A stretch of DNA of 64,000 nt, from the NCBI GenBank assembly GCA_964478225.1, contig CAYZHM010000006.1, forward strand, positions 1 through 64,000. Direction: 5' to 3'. Numbering within the stretch: position 1 is the stretch's first letter; each line of letters begins with the position of its first letter. This document shows positions 16,600 through 24,635 of the stretch, one piece after another. A program made the position numbers and the translations under genes. The notes under the pieces were generated by a model. The model had not been told where the DNA came from. It did not search any database and saw nothing but the letters and a program-made list of their open reading frames with translations. The stretch comes from CAYZHM01 sp964478225 (GTDB lineage: Bacteria; Pseudomonadota; Alphaproteobacteria; Micavibrionales; Micavibrionaceae).

Positions 16600-17697
16600 T
16601 TAGTAGGGGGCGAGTTCTTTCAGGACCAGATTTGGGTTGTCTTTCTTCAGTTGGCTCTCGAATTCATCCATGTCGAGATTGCGCGTGTAGATGGCGTTTT
16701 TGTCACTTACGTACAAAATGTTGCCGTTTATGTAATCATGAGGGCCGGTTTTTGCTTCATCACGGATTTTGTAAGGGCTTACTTTATCGGCGGGCTTGAC
16801 TGTGCCCTCTATGACGTTGCCAGTTGGGGTTAAAACAAAGGCATGGCCGGTCACGAGTTGGTGTATTTGGGTGTAAAGAAGGCCGCGGACGAAAAGGTAT
16901 TGGCAAGGGCTTTTATAATAGCTGTCTTGGCTTGCAGACAGGTGATGCTTTTCGACTTGTGTGGCAAGGCAGGCTTTTAGGCATCCCTGGACTTCGCAGT
17001 CGTTTTCATAGAATTCTGTTCCATTGCGAATATCTTCGCTGATGGCGTTGAAATATGTTGAGCGGGCAAGTTTCTCTCTGCCGTTCAGGGGAGTCACATA
17101 TGCGTCTCTGTAGGTTTGAAAAGCCGGGATTTTATAAACTTCGTCCATGATGATTTGGCTGAGTTTTTCTTCCCAGGCGTAACGATCTTTGCGGTCCCAT
17201 TTCGGTTTTGCCAGAAGGCTTTGCATGACGCTGTCCTTGCCAACCGCCTCAATACTGCTTTGAAGGATTTGGCGGTATGCCTGATTGAATTCGTCGTTGT
17301 TGTTCCAATCGATGAATTGGTTTAGCTGCGGGGTGTCATCATATATCCCAAGATCGCCTGTGGTTAATATGTGTTCGGCGGTCAGGACTTTTCCCATGGG
17401 AAAACGCTGCGCGGGTGTTTGAGGATAGTTTATGACTGGTGTCTGTTCTCTGCTTGCAACGGCATACCAACCATTAGGGTCTGTAGGGCCATTGTAGGTT
17501 GGTTGTGTTGTTTGAATGTGATTTTCAACGATAACCGTTGTTTGGGGGTGTTCGACGAAAAGAGGAAGGGCTTTCGCGCATTTGCCATCCGGGCACGCGG
17601 AGTAGATGTCCTGGGCTTGCGCATCGTTTTTTTGACCTGTGACTGCGGCTAAAGCTACGGCTAGCGTTAAATTTGAGAGTCCCTTAGTATATTTCAT
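16600..17697 (-). CDS. secreted paralogue 3 of the three-gene tandem family (365 aa)
   Basis: A signal peptide ends near residue 29 (A-Q-A). A Cys-containing, proline-rich N-terminal extension (30-120) is unique to this copy. Shared blocks then follow: D-W-N-N-N-D-E-F at 130-137; W-D-R-K-D-R-x-x-W-E at 167-176; K-I-P at 189-191; N-D-C with Cys234 and the paired Cys243 (an extra Cys238 lies between them); and His285 in GHAFVLTPTGNVIEGT with Glu297. The helical tail seen in paralogue 2 is missing. It is the most diverged and probably the first gene of the cluster, 97 bases ahead of paralogue 2. It is divergent from nuoA across a 188-base gap that must hold both promoters. Function unknown. Confidence 0.83.
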   Translation of the reverse strand: MKYTKGLSNLTLAVALAAVTGQKNDAQAQDIYSACPDGKCAKALPLFVEHPQTTVIVENHIQTTQPTYNGPTDPNGWYAVASREQTPVINYPQTPAQRFPMGKVLTAEHILTTGDLGIYDDTPQLNQFIDWNNNDEFNQAYRQILQSSIEAVGKDSVMQSLLAKPKWDRKDRYAWEEKLSQIIMDEVYKIPAFQTYRDAYVTPLNGREKLARSTYFNAISEDIRNGTEFYENDCEVQGCLKACLATQVEKHHLSASQDSYYKSPCQYLFVRGLLYTQIHQLVTGHAFVLTPTGNVIEGTVKPADKVSPYKIRDEAKTGPHDYINGNILYVSDKNAIYTRNLDMDEFESQLKKDNPNLVLKELAPY

Positions 17698-17885
17698 AGC
17701 AACACCATTTTATTCATTTACATAATTAAAGTAGTTTTTAACTGTTTTTGGTCTCCCTGTCAAACTTTTCATTCTTCGGGTAAGGCAATACGGGAGTAGA
17801 TAACCCTTAAAAAAAGCGATAACGGCTTGCGGCGGGGGCGGAATAATGAGATAAAAGTGTCCAGAAACAACGATTTGACTCGGAT

Positions 17886-18257
17886 ATGGCTTCTGCTGAT
17901 TTTCTTCTCGAATATTTACCGATTTTGATCTTTATGCTGATCGCCGGCGGGATGTCGGCCGTTATGATTTTGGGCTCCATTCTTGCCGGACAGCGCAAGC
18001 CTGACCCTGAAAAGCTGTCCGCCTATGAGTGCGGGTTTGAGGCCTTTGCTGATGCGCGCACCAAGTTTGACGTGCGGTTTTATCTGGTTTGTCTTCTTTT
18101 TATCATTTTCGACCTTGAGATTGCATTCCTGTTTCCCTGGGCGATTTCGCTGAAGGCCATAGGTTTGTTCGGGTTCTGGTCGATGATGGTTTTTCTGGGC
18201 GTGCTGACGGTCGGGTTCGTTTATGAATGGAAGAAGGGCGCGCTGGAGTGGGAATAA
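17886..18257 (+). CDS. nuoA: NADH-quinone oxidoreductase subunit A
   Basis: This is a small membrane-arm subunit of complex I near the quinone site. It has three transmembrane helices (about 13-33, 65-85, 95-115) and the family loop motif K-L-S-A-Y-E-C-G-F-E around residue 40-50. At 123 aa it is of normal length. It opens the nuo cluster. Its TAA stop shares one base with the start of a non-nuo exported protein. Confidence 0.96.
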   Translation: MASADFLLEYLPILIFMLIAGGMSAVMILGSILAGQRKPDPEKLSAYECGFEAFADARTKFDVRFYLVCLLFIIFDLEIAFLFPWAISLKAIGLFGFWSMMVFLGVLTVGFVYEWKKGALEWE

Positions 18258-18580
18258 TGAAAAAACTTCTTAGCATGTTGTGTCTTGTTGTTTTTTTATC
18301 AGAACCTTCTTGGGCTGGATCCATCAAAAGTGAGAGTGTGGAAATTCTTCCTGTAAAGAAATGTCATACTAATGATAAGGATAAGAAAATTCTCATCGAA
18401 TTTGATAATGGTGAAGTTTATGAATATAGACCCCAAACTGAAGGCGAAGACCCTTGTGGCGAGGTCTTAGGAAAAAAGCAGGTTCTGGGAGTTTTAAAAC
18501 ATACCTGTGACAATCCTGAATGTGATTATATACATCAATGGTATGAACCGCCAGCGCCGGAGAATAGCAAGACAGAATGA
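18257..18580 (+). CDS. unknown exported Cys-rich protein inserted between nuoA and nuoB (107 aa)
   Basis: The ATG at 18257 overlaps the nuoA stop by one base. An earlier in-frame start would lie inside nuoA. A signal peptide spans residues 1-20 (cleaved after S-W-A). The mature 87 residues hold four Cys (36, 67, 84, 89), enough for two disulphides or a metal site in the periplasm. No family is recognised. It overlaps nuoB by 4 bases (ATGA), so it is translationally coupled on both sides and made together with complex I. Whether it is an accessory factor or a passenger is unknown. Confidence 0.75.
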   Translation: MKKLLSMLCLVVFLSEPSWAGSIKSESVEILPVKKCHTNDKDKKILIEFDNGEVYEYRPQTEGEDPCGEVLGKKQVLGVLKHTCDNPECDYIHQWYEPPAPENSKTE

Positions 18581-19155
18581 CACACGATAAGCACATCATC
18601 AAAGCGCCGAATTATGAATTAAGAACGAATGTTCCTATGATGCCGCCTGCGGAGGAGCAGGATGTTGTTCCTGCGGCCTTGTCGAAAACGCTGAATGAAA
18701 AAGGATTTTTGCTAACACAGACCGATGCGCTGTTCGACTGGGCGCGTACGGGTTCAATATGGCCGATGACGTTTGGTTTGGCGTGTTGCGCCGTTGAAAT
18801 GATTCACGCCTATATGAGTCGTTATGATCTCGACCGATTTGGAATTATTCCGCGTCCATCGCCGCGTCAATCCGATGTGATGATCGTTGCGGGGACGCTG
18901 TGCAACAAAATGGCGCCGGCACTGCGTAAAGTTTACGACCAAATGCCGGAGCCGCGTTGGGTGATTTCGATGGGTTCATGCGCGAATGGCGGTGGGTACT
19001 ATCATTATTCCTATTCCGTCGTGCGCGGTTGTGATCGTATCGTGCCGGTCGATATTTATGTGCCCGGATGTCCGCCGACAGCAGAGGCTCTGGTCTATGG
19101 ATTGCTTCAGCTTCAGAAAAAAATTCAGCGGGAGGACACCAGAATTGCCCGTTGA
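18577..19155 (+). CDS. nuoB: NADH-quinone oxidoreductase subunit B
   Basis: This peripheral-arm subunit carries the terminal [4Fe-4S] cluster N2, which reduces quinone. The cluster-binding Cys are seen in GLACCAVEM, GSCANGGG and VPGCPPTAEA. At 192 aa it is of normal length. It begins inside the stop of the 107-aa gene (ATGA) and its last 11 bases overlap the start of nuoC. Confidence 0.98.
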   Translation: MTHDKHIIKAPNYELRTNVPMMPPAEEQDVVPAALSKTLNEKGFLLTQTDALFDWARTGSIWPMTFGLACCAVEMIHAYMSRYDLDRFGIIPRPSPRQSDVMIVAGTLCNKMAPALRKVYDQMPEPRWVISMGSCANGGGYYHYSYSVVRGCDRIVPVDIYVPGCPPTAEALVYGLLQLQKKIQREDTRIAR

Positions 19156-19786
19156 TGCGCTGACAGATCTGGCGGATACGATCCTTGAGCAGCTCAAAGG
19201 CAAGATCGAGCGTTACGAGTTTATCAAACACGAGTTGGTGTTTCATGCGAAAGCCGAGCATATCCAGAAGATTCTTAATTTCCTGCGCGATAACAAAGAA
19301 TGCGAGTTTCAGGTTTTGGTTGATGTGACAGCGGTTGATTATCCCGAACGCGAGAAGCGTTTTGAGGTGGTTTATAATTTATTGTCGATGCGCCACAACC
19401 ACAGGGCGCGCGTGAAAGTTATGGCGGGTGAGGATGACATGGTGCCCAGCGTGACAGGAATTTATCATTCCGCCGGATGGTTTGAGCGCGAAGTTTGGGA
19501 CATGTATGGCGTGATGTTCGAAGGTCATAACGATTTGCGTCGCATACTTGCTGACTACGGATTTGAAGGTCATCCGCAGAGAAAAGATTTTCCTCTGACC
19601 GGCTATGTCGAGCTGCGGTATGATGAAGAACAAAAGCGCGTTGTGTATGAGCCGGTGAAGCTGACGCAGGAATTTCGTAATTTTGATTTTCTCTCGCCGT
19701 GGGAAGGTATGACCGATATTCAATTGCCGGGTGATGAGAAAGCCGTCAAGCCGCCGCATGGGTATAAGGAGGCGAAGAAGGTATGA
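19145..19786 (+). CDS. nuoC: NADH-quinone oxidoreductase subunit C
   Basis: This is a peripheral-arm subunit (30 kDa homologue). The family signature is W-F-E-R-E-V-W-D-M-Y-G followed by R-R-I-L-A-D-Y-G-F-E-G-H-P-x-R-K-D-F-P-L. I place the start at the TTG at 19145, because GGGAGG lies 8-9 bases upstream and the 213-aa product has family length. The only longer ATG in frame lies deep inside nuoB and would add 53 unrelated residues. It overlaps nuoB by 11 bases and the next small gene by 4. Confidence 0.93.
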   Translation: MPVDALTDLADTILEQLKGKIERYEFIKHELVFHAKAEHIQKILNFLRDNKECEFQVLVDVTAVDYPEREKRFEVVYNLLSMRHNHRARVKVMAGEDDMVPSVTGIYHSAGWFEREVWDMYGVMFEGHNDLRRILADYGFEGHPQRKDFPLTGYVELRYDEEQKRVVYEPVKLTQEFRNFDFLSPWEGMTDIQLPGDEKAVKPPHGYKEAKKV

Positions 19787-20073
19787 GTGGCATATTTTCG
19801 AATATATTGCTTTTTCTAATTCTTCTGGTTTGCTTGGGAAATTTGTATTTTTTATACAATAATAACGCCCAACAATTTCATGTTATTCATCTTTTGACTA
19901 AAATTGCTCACAAAGAGGATGGTTCTGCAAATATAAGTGTTGGCGTCCCCATAAAATCCAATGGTCCTGTTGTGGAGATTCCCATTGATGAGAAAAGCAT
20001 TGGAGTTGGGCCTATTATACAAGATCCTCATGGTGATAAGTGGATAATGGTTGAACCGGAGGGCGACGAATGA
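19783..20073 (+). CDS. unknown small membrane-anchored protein between nuoC and nuoD (96 aa)
   Basis: One N-terminal hydrophobic helix (about residues 7-25) is followed by a polar, probably periplasmic or cytoplasmic, 70-residue domain rich in Val, Ile and Gly, with an acidic end. No Cys and no known motif are seen. It overlaps nuoC (ATGA at 19783-19786) and nuoD (ATGA at 20070-20073), so it is coupled to both. It is a candidate lineage-specific complex I companion. Nothing in the sequence proves a role. Confidence 0.75.
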   Translation: MSGIFSNILLFLILLVCLGNLYFLYNNNAQQFHVIHLLTKIAHKEDGSANISVGVPIKSNGPVVEIPIDEKSIGVGPIIQDPHGDKWIMVEPEGDE

Positions 20074-21278
20074 CAAGCGCAATCGAAAATATCGACATCT
20101 CCGAAGAAACGCAGATCAAGCCGTTTACGATGAATTTTGGACCGCAGCACCCGGCGGCGCACGGCGTGTTGCGTCTGGTGCTGGAGATGGAGGGCGAAAT
20201 TGTTGAGCGCGCCGATCCGCATATCGGTTTGCTCCACCGCGGTACAGAAAAATTGATCGAGCATAAGACGTACGTGCAGGCTGTGCCGTATTTCGACCGT
20301 CTTGATTATGTGTGCCCGATGAATCAGGAGCATGCGTTTGCGCTGGCGACTGAAAAACTTCTCGGAATTACGGTGCCGCTGCGGGCGCAATATATCCGTG
20401 TGCTGTATTGCGAATTGGGGCGGATTCTCAACCATATTCTGAATATTACGACCTTTGCGCTCGATGTGGGCGCGATTACGCCGGCGCTGTGGGGATTTGA
20501 AGAGCGCGAAAAAGGTATGGAGTTTTATGAGCGTGTCTGCGGCGCGCGATTGCACTCGAATTATTTCCGTCCCGGCGGCGTGCATCAGGATATGCCGGCT
20601 GGGCTTGCCGAAGACATGATGGATTGGGTTGAGCAGTTTCCAAAGTTTTTGGATGATCTCGATAGTTTGTTGACCGGTAACCGTATTTTCAAACAGCGTA
20701 CAGTTGATATTGGCGCGGTTAGCAAAGAAGATGCGATGGATTGGGGGTTCAGCGGGCCGATGCTGCGCGGGTCTGGTGTCGCATGGGATTTGCGCAAGGC
20801 TCAGCCTTATGAAGTCTACGATCAGATGGATTTTGACATTCCGGTCGGCAAAACAGGCGATTGTTATGCGCGGTATCTGGTGCGGATGCAGGAGATGCGC
20901 GAGTCTTTGAAAATCATGAAGCAGGCAATTGAAAAAATGCCTGAGGGGCCGGTCAAGGTTGATGACCGCAAAGTAGCGCCGCCAAGCCGCGCGGAGATGA
21001 AATCGTCTATGGAGGCGATGATCCATCACTTTAAACTGTATAGTGAAGGTTATCACGTTCCTGCGGGCGAGACGTACGCCTGCGTTGAAGCGCCGAAAGG
21101 CGAGTTCGGGGTTTATCTGGTTTCGGATGGGACGAACAAGCCTTATCGATGCCGAATTCGCGCTCCGGGTTTTCCGCATCTCGCCGCGTTCGATTTCATG
21201 AGCAAGGGGCATCAGCTTGCGGATGCGGTGTCGATTATCGGCTCGCTTGATATTGTGTTTGGGGAGATTGATCGATGA
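20070..21278 (+). CDS. nuoD: NADH-quinone oxidoreductase subunit D
   Basis: This 49-kDa-type subunit forms the quinone pocket with NuoB and descends from NiFe-hydrogenase large subunits. The conserved motif FGPQHPAAHG begins near residue 24, and H-R-G-T-E-K-L-I-E follows. Its end, with I-I-G-S-L-D-I-V-F-G-E-I-D-R, is typical. The length of 402 aa is normal. It overlaps the flanking small genes by 4 bases at both ends. Confidence 0.98.
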   Translation: MTSAIENIDISEETQIKPFTMNFGPQHPAAHGVLRLVLEMEGEIVERADPHIGLLHRGTEKLIEHKTYVQAVPYFDRLDYVCPMNQEHAFALATEKLLGITVPLRAQYIRVLYCELGRILNHILNITTFALDVGAITPALWGFEEREKGMEFYERVCGARLHSNYFRPGGVHQDMPAGLAEDMMDWVEQFPKFLDDLDSLLTGNRIFKQRTVDIGAVSKEDAMDWGFSGPMLRGSGVAWDLRKAQPYEVYDQMDFDIPVGKTGDCYARYLVRMQEMRESLKIMKQAIEKMPEGPVKVDDRKVAPPSRAEMKSSMEAMIHHFKLYSEGYHVPAGETYACVEAPKGEFGVYLVSDGTNKPYRCRIRAPGFPHLAAFDFMSKGHQLADAVSIIGSLDIVFGEIDR

Positions 21279-21442
21279 CCGCCTTCGTCTTTTGCCTTTT
21301 CACAGCGTTGCTCGTCTCTTATGTAGCAATATGTACACTGCGCTCCTCGCGCCTTGTGAAAAGCCAAAATACTTTGGCGGGGTTTGGAAAATCAGAAGCA
21401 GAGAGAAGGGCATTTCCACAGGTTTTGTTTTGTGCAAAGTAA
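21275..21442 (+). CDS. unknown 55-aa membrane peptide between nuoD and the 159-aa gene
   Basis: This short frame begins with ATG inside the nuoD stop (ATGA, 21275-21278) and ends with TAA immediately before the ATG of the next gene at 21443. The product has one hydrophobic helix (about residues 3-22) and a basic, polar tail. It is not a recognised family. The seamless packing on both sides matches the overlaps used by every other gene in this operon and is the main reason to believe it is translated. A longer overlapping frame (21217-21453) in another register does not respect these boundaries and is probably a shadow. Confidence 0.6.
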   Translation: MTAFVFCLFTALLVSYVAICTLRSSRLVKSQNTLAGFGKSEAERRAFPQVLFCAK

Positions 21443-21922
21443 ATGGATTTTAGAGCACTTATATCACGAAAGATCAGCCTTCTGCATGTTTATATACTTT
21501 TGGCTGTTCTTTTATTTTTTTTGACAGGCCTTATTTTTTTTGAAGGAAATAATTCTGTTACAAAAATGGGACTGTTGTTTGCGATTTACGGGTTTGGACT
21601 CGTTTTGTGGGCAGATGCATTTTCATTGAGTTTTGAGGGGTTTCGACGGTATGACCGGTATGGGATTTCCAGAGAACGCCCTGTGAGGAACAAGGTTTTA
21701 AGTATTATGGGCGTTGTGTCTCCATTCTTTTTTTTGGCTATAGGGCCTTTGGCACTTATTTTTTCGAATATCCTTATGGGGTATAGTCATTATGCATCGC
21801 CGGACGCGGCGAAGCCCAAAAATATTTATAATATGTATTGGTTTAGTGCCGTTTTTCTCGGGATTGACTCTTTGCTTCTTTCCGCAGCTGTGTTACTTGC
21901 AGACATGAAGGGTACTGCTTAA
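21443..21922 (+). CDS. unknown four-helix membrane protein between nuoD and nuoE (159 aa)
   Basis: Four hydrophobic segments are predicted at about 13-33, 42-62, 86-112 and 131-153. A basic loop (R-R-Y-D-R-Y-G-x-S-R) lies between helices 2 and 3. The stop is followed directly by the nuoE ATG with no gap. I recognise no family. Two short membrane genes in a row at this point, both packed without intergenic space, suggest a small inserted module rather than random sequence. Confidence 0.72.
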   Translation: MDFRALISRKISLLHVYILLAVLLFFLTGLIFFEGNNSVTKMGLLFAIYGFGLVLWADAFSLSFEGFRRYDRYGISRERPVRNKVLSIMGVVSPFFFLAIGPLALIFSNILMGYSHYASPDAAKPKNIYNMYWFSAVFLGIDSLLLSAAVLLADMKGTA

Positions 21923-22576
21923 ATGAAAAAACCATTTGATCTGAACGCGAAATACCAACCCGAAAGCTTTTCTTTTAGCGATAAGAAAAAGGTGGCGGAG
22001 ATTATTTCATTGTATCCAAAGGGGCGGCAGAAATCGGCGACGATGCCGCTGCTCGATTTGGCGCAGCGGCAGATGCATGCGGAGGGGGCGAAGGCGAGCC
22101 CGCCTTTTGGGGGATGGATTCCACGTGCGGCGATGGACGAGATTGCGCGGATTGTTGATGTTCCTGCGATCAAGGTCTACGAAGTCGCGACGTTTTATTC
22201 GATGTATAATCTCGCGCCTGTTGGCGTTAATTTGGTGCAGGTCTGTACGACAACGCCGTGCTGGCTGTGCGGGTCGAGTAAGATTGTTGAGGCGTGTGAG
22301 AAAGAACTGGGTATCGGCGTTGGCGAGACGACGAAAGACGGGAAATTTACATTGGTTGAAGTCGAGTGTCTTGGTGCCTGTGTGAATGCGCCGATGGTGC
22401 AGATTAATGATGATTATTACGAGGATTTGACGCCGGAGAGTATGAAGAAACTCATCGAGATTTTAGCCGAAGGCGGTACTCCTGAAGTGGGTTCGCAAAC
22501 TGGGCGCAGGGCATCGATGCCGCTGTCGGGGCCGACGACGTTGGAAGAACAAGCGAAGAAGGCGGGAGTTGCGTGA
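21923..22576 (+). CDS. nuoE: NADH-quinone oxidoreductase subunit E
   Basis: This 24-kDa-type subunit has a thioredoxin-like fold and [2Fe-2S] cluster N1a. Cluster ligands are in C-T-T-T-P-C-W-L-C-G and V-E-C-L-G-A-C-V-N-A-P. At 217 aa it is longer than the E. coli protein. The extra length is a C-terminal low-complexity tail, as is common in Alphaproteobacteria. It begins right after the preceding stop and ends overlapping nuoF. Confidence 0.97.
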   Translation: MKKPFDLNAKYQPESFSFSDKKKVAEIISLYPKGRQKSATMPLLDLAQRQMHAEGAKASPPFGGWIPRAAMDEIARIVDVPAIKVYEVATFYSMYNLAPVGVNLVQVCTTTPCWLCGSSKIVEACEKELGIGVGETTKDGKFTLVEVECLGACVNAPMVQINDDYYEDLTPESMKKLIEILAEGGTPEVGSQTGRRASMPLSGPTTLEEQAKKAGVA

Positions 22577-23856
22577 TGCTGAGGGACGAAGACCGCATAT
22601 TCACCAATATTTACGGATGGGAATCGTCTGGGCTTAAAGATGCGAAGAAGCGCGGAGATTGGGACAAGACCGCGGACATCATCAAGCGCGGGCGCGACGC
22701 GATTATCGAGCAAATGAAACAATCTGGATTACGCGGGCGCGGCGGCGCGGGGTTCCCGACGGGTTTGAAATGGTCGTTTATGCCGAAAGAGCTTTCCGAG
22801 CGGCCGCATTATCTGGTGGTCAATGCCGACGAGTCCGAACCTGGGACATGCAAAGACCGTGATATTCTGCGCAACGAGCCGCACAAGTTGCTGGAAGGGT
22901 GTTTGCTGGCCGGGTTTGCGATGGGCGCGCACAAGGCGTTTATTTATATTCGCGGTGAGTTTTTTAATGAAGGTTCGTCCGTTTTGCGCGCGATTGAAGA
23001 GGCTTATGATGCCGGTCTTTTGGGTAAGAATGCGGCCGGTTCTGGATGGGATTTTGATATTGTTTTGCATCGTGGTGCGGGGGCGTATATTTGCGGCGAG
23101 GAAACTGCGTTGATTGAATCGCTTGAGGGCAACAAAGGCCAGCCGCGTAACAAGCCGCCATTTCCGGCGATGGCGGGTCTTTATTCCTGTCCCACGACGG
23201 TGAACAATGTTGAAACCATTGCGGTTGCGCCAACGATTTTGCGACGCGGGGCGGAATGGTTCGCTGCGCTTGGGCGTGATGAAAAAAATGCAGGGACGAA
23301 GTTGTTCTGTATTTCCGGACATATTAACCAGCCTTGCAACGTTGAAGAAGAAATGGGAATTCCGCTGCGCGAGTTAATTGAAAAGCATGCGGGCGGTGTA
23401 CGCGGTGGCTGGGACAATTTGCTCGCGGTTATTCCTGGCGGATCATCGACACCATTGTTGCCGAAAACGGTGTGCGACCATGTGCATATGGATTTTGATT
23501 CTTTGCGCGAGGCCGGCTCTGGTTTGGGGACTGCGGGCGTTATTGTCATGGACAAATCAACGGATATTATTTATGCGATCGCGCGGCTGTCTTATTTCTA
23601 CAAGCATGAGAGTTGCGGGCAATGTACGCCTTGCCGCGAAGGGGCCGGGTGGATGTGGCGCGTGATGACGCGTATGGTGCAGGGAAATGCCACGGTTGAG
23701 GAAATTGATATGCTCTGGGAAGTGACCAAAGAGATTGAAGGTCACACGATTTGCGCGCTCGGGGATGCGGCGGCGTGGCCGGTGCAAGGGCTGATCCGGC
23801 ATTTCCGCTCCGAGATGGAACACCGGATCATGGAGTATCGCAAGCGCGCGGCTTAG
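22576..23856 (+). CDS. nuoF: NADH-quinone oxidoreductase subunit F (NADH and FMN binding)
   Basis: NuoF binds NADH and FMN and carries [4Fe-4S] cluster N3. The glycine-rich NADH/FMN motifs RGRGGAGFPTG and the cluster motif ESCGQCTPCREG are clear. The length of 426 aa is normal. ATG at 22576 shares a base with the nuoE stop (TGATG). A GTG one codon earlier is possible. This ends the first nuo block. The next 5.5 kb are on the opposite strand before nuoG resumes. Confidence 0.98.
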   Translation: MLRDEDRIFTNIYGWESSGLKDAKKRGDWDKTADIIKRGRDAIIEQMKQSGLRGRGGAGFPTGLKWSFMPKELSERPHYLVVNADESEPGTCKDRDILRNEPHKLLEGCLLAGFAMGAHKAFIYIRGEFFNEGSSVLRAIEEAYDAGLLGKNAAGSGWDFDIVLHRGAGAYICGEETALIESLEGNKGQPRNKPPFPAMAGLYSCPTTVNNVETIAVAPTILRRGAEWFAALGRDEKNAGTKLFCISGHINQPCNVEEEMGIPLRELIEKHAGGVRGGWDNLLAVIPGGSSTPLLPKTVCDHVHMDFDSLREAGSGLGTAGVIVMDKSTDIIYAIARLSYFYKHESCGQCTPCREGAGWMWRVMTRMVQGNATVEEIDMLWEVTKEIEGHTICALGDAAAWPVQGLIRHFRSEMEHRIMEYRKRAA

Positions 23857-23863
23857 CTGGGTT

Positions 23864-24166
23864 TTAATCTCCCAAAAGACCTAAGATAAACCCTCCACCG
23901 GCTCCCCAAAGGCACGGCCCCATTAGTCCTTCTACAACCTCGCTCTTATCAATGCCCATTTTTTCGGCTGCGAACTTTGTAGCTCTTGCTAGAGCATAAA
24001 CTGAGCCGATAGCAACTAAAGAGTATCCTGCTGACATTGGGAATTTTACAATTCCACCGTCGTGCAAAAAAACACCGGCGCCGAGGCCGCCGATCGTGCC
24101 GACTGCAAATGCAAAAGCTGTTCCTAAGCAACCAGCTGAATTGTTTTTGGGGCAATCATAAGACAT
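23864..24166 (-). CDS. unknown small Gly-rich membrane protein (100 aa)
   Basis: GGAG lies 9 bases before the ATG. Two Gly/Ala-rich hydrophobic stretches (about 14-33 and 44-62) and a third near the C-terminus (about 82-98) contain several GxxxG-type spacings, as in small helix-packing membrane proteins. Three Cys are present. It is convergent with nuoF (7 bases between stops). No family is recognised. Confidence 0.62.
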   Translation of the reverse strand: MSYDCPKNNSAGCLGTAFAFAVGTIGGLGAGVFLHDGGIVKFPMSAGYSLVAIGSVYALARATKFAAEKMGIDKSEVVEGLMGPCLWGAGGGFILGLLGD

Positions 24167-24256
24167 AAATATTTCTCCACTTATTTAATTAACTTTCATC
24201 GAAAAATGTAAGGCATAAATTTTTTTACGGTAATAAAAGAACGTATTGCTTTGCCT

Positions 24257-24517
24257 TTACGGTGCATTAAAGAATTCGCTCCATTCTACTAGCTCTATTT
24301 CTAAAACTTCCGTATCGGCATCAAACGGTGCTCCTATATATTCCGGAGAACGGCCCCATGCGTAGCCATAAGCGTTGTCAACTAAAGCTATTTGGCTTCC
24401 GTTTTCGGCAATTTTCTTTCTATTCTCTATGTCTTCTGCGGTTAAGGCGTGGTTCGATCTTGTTGGATCAAGCTTTACTGTTGCGACACGGATAAAATCT
24501 TGGTTTAAAACGAGCAT
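24257..24517 (-). CDS. unknown small soluble protein (86 aa)
   Basis: GAGGA lies 5 bases before the ATG. The protein is acidic and soluble without Cys, signal or membrane segment. A plausible minus-strand promoter (24548-24577) lies 30 bases upstream, so it may be its own unit. It lies between the small membrane gene and the candidate ncRNA. Function unknown. Confidence 0.6.
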   Translation of the reverse strand: MLVLNQDFIRVATVKLDPTRSNHALTAEDIENRKKIAENGSQIALVDNAYGYAWGRSPEYIGAPFDADTEVLEIELVEWSEFFNAP

Positions 24518-24547
24518 GGTTCCTCAATTGGTTCGTCAAAAACATTG

Positions 24548-24577
24548 TTAGTACATTAAAGGGGCTACATAAGTCAA
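24548..24577 (-). promoter_or_regulatory. predicted promoter of the 86-aa gene
   Basis: On the minus strand, TTGACT (24572-24577) is followed by 18 bases and TACTAA (24548-24553). Confidence 0.45.
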
Positions 24578-24600
24578 GTTTTATGTAATATAAATCGATC

Positions 24601-24629
24601 TTGACAAAATAGGAAAATTATCCTAATAT
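24601..24629 (+). promoter_or_regulatory. near-consensus sigma-70 promoter with no gene downstream
   Basis: Perfect TTGACA (24601-24606), a 17-base spacer and TAATAT (24624-24629). It is the best promoter match I saw in the window. It points at 140 bases of non-coding DNA ahead of the 3' end of purQ, which runs in the other direction. Confidence 0.7.
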
Positions 24630-24635
24630 CGGTTT

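Noticed and set aside
18986..19144. Long ATG start for nuoC inside nuoB
   Set aside because: The extra 53 residues are encoded out of phase within nuoB and match no NuoC. The TTG at 19145 has a strong Shine-Dalgarno.
20028..21212. 394-codon frame antisense to nuoD
   Set aside because: nuoD on the plus strand is certain. The antisense frame is Arg/His/Leu-rich with no domain.
21217..21453. 78-codon frame overlapping the end of nuoD
   Set aside because: It conflicts in register with the 55-aa frame and overlaps both neighbours without respecting their boundaries.
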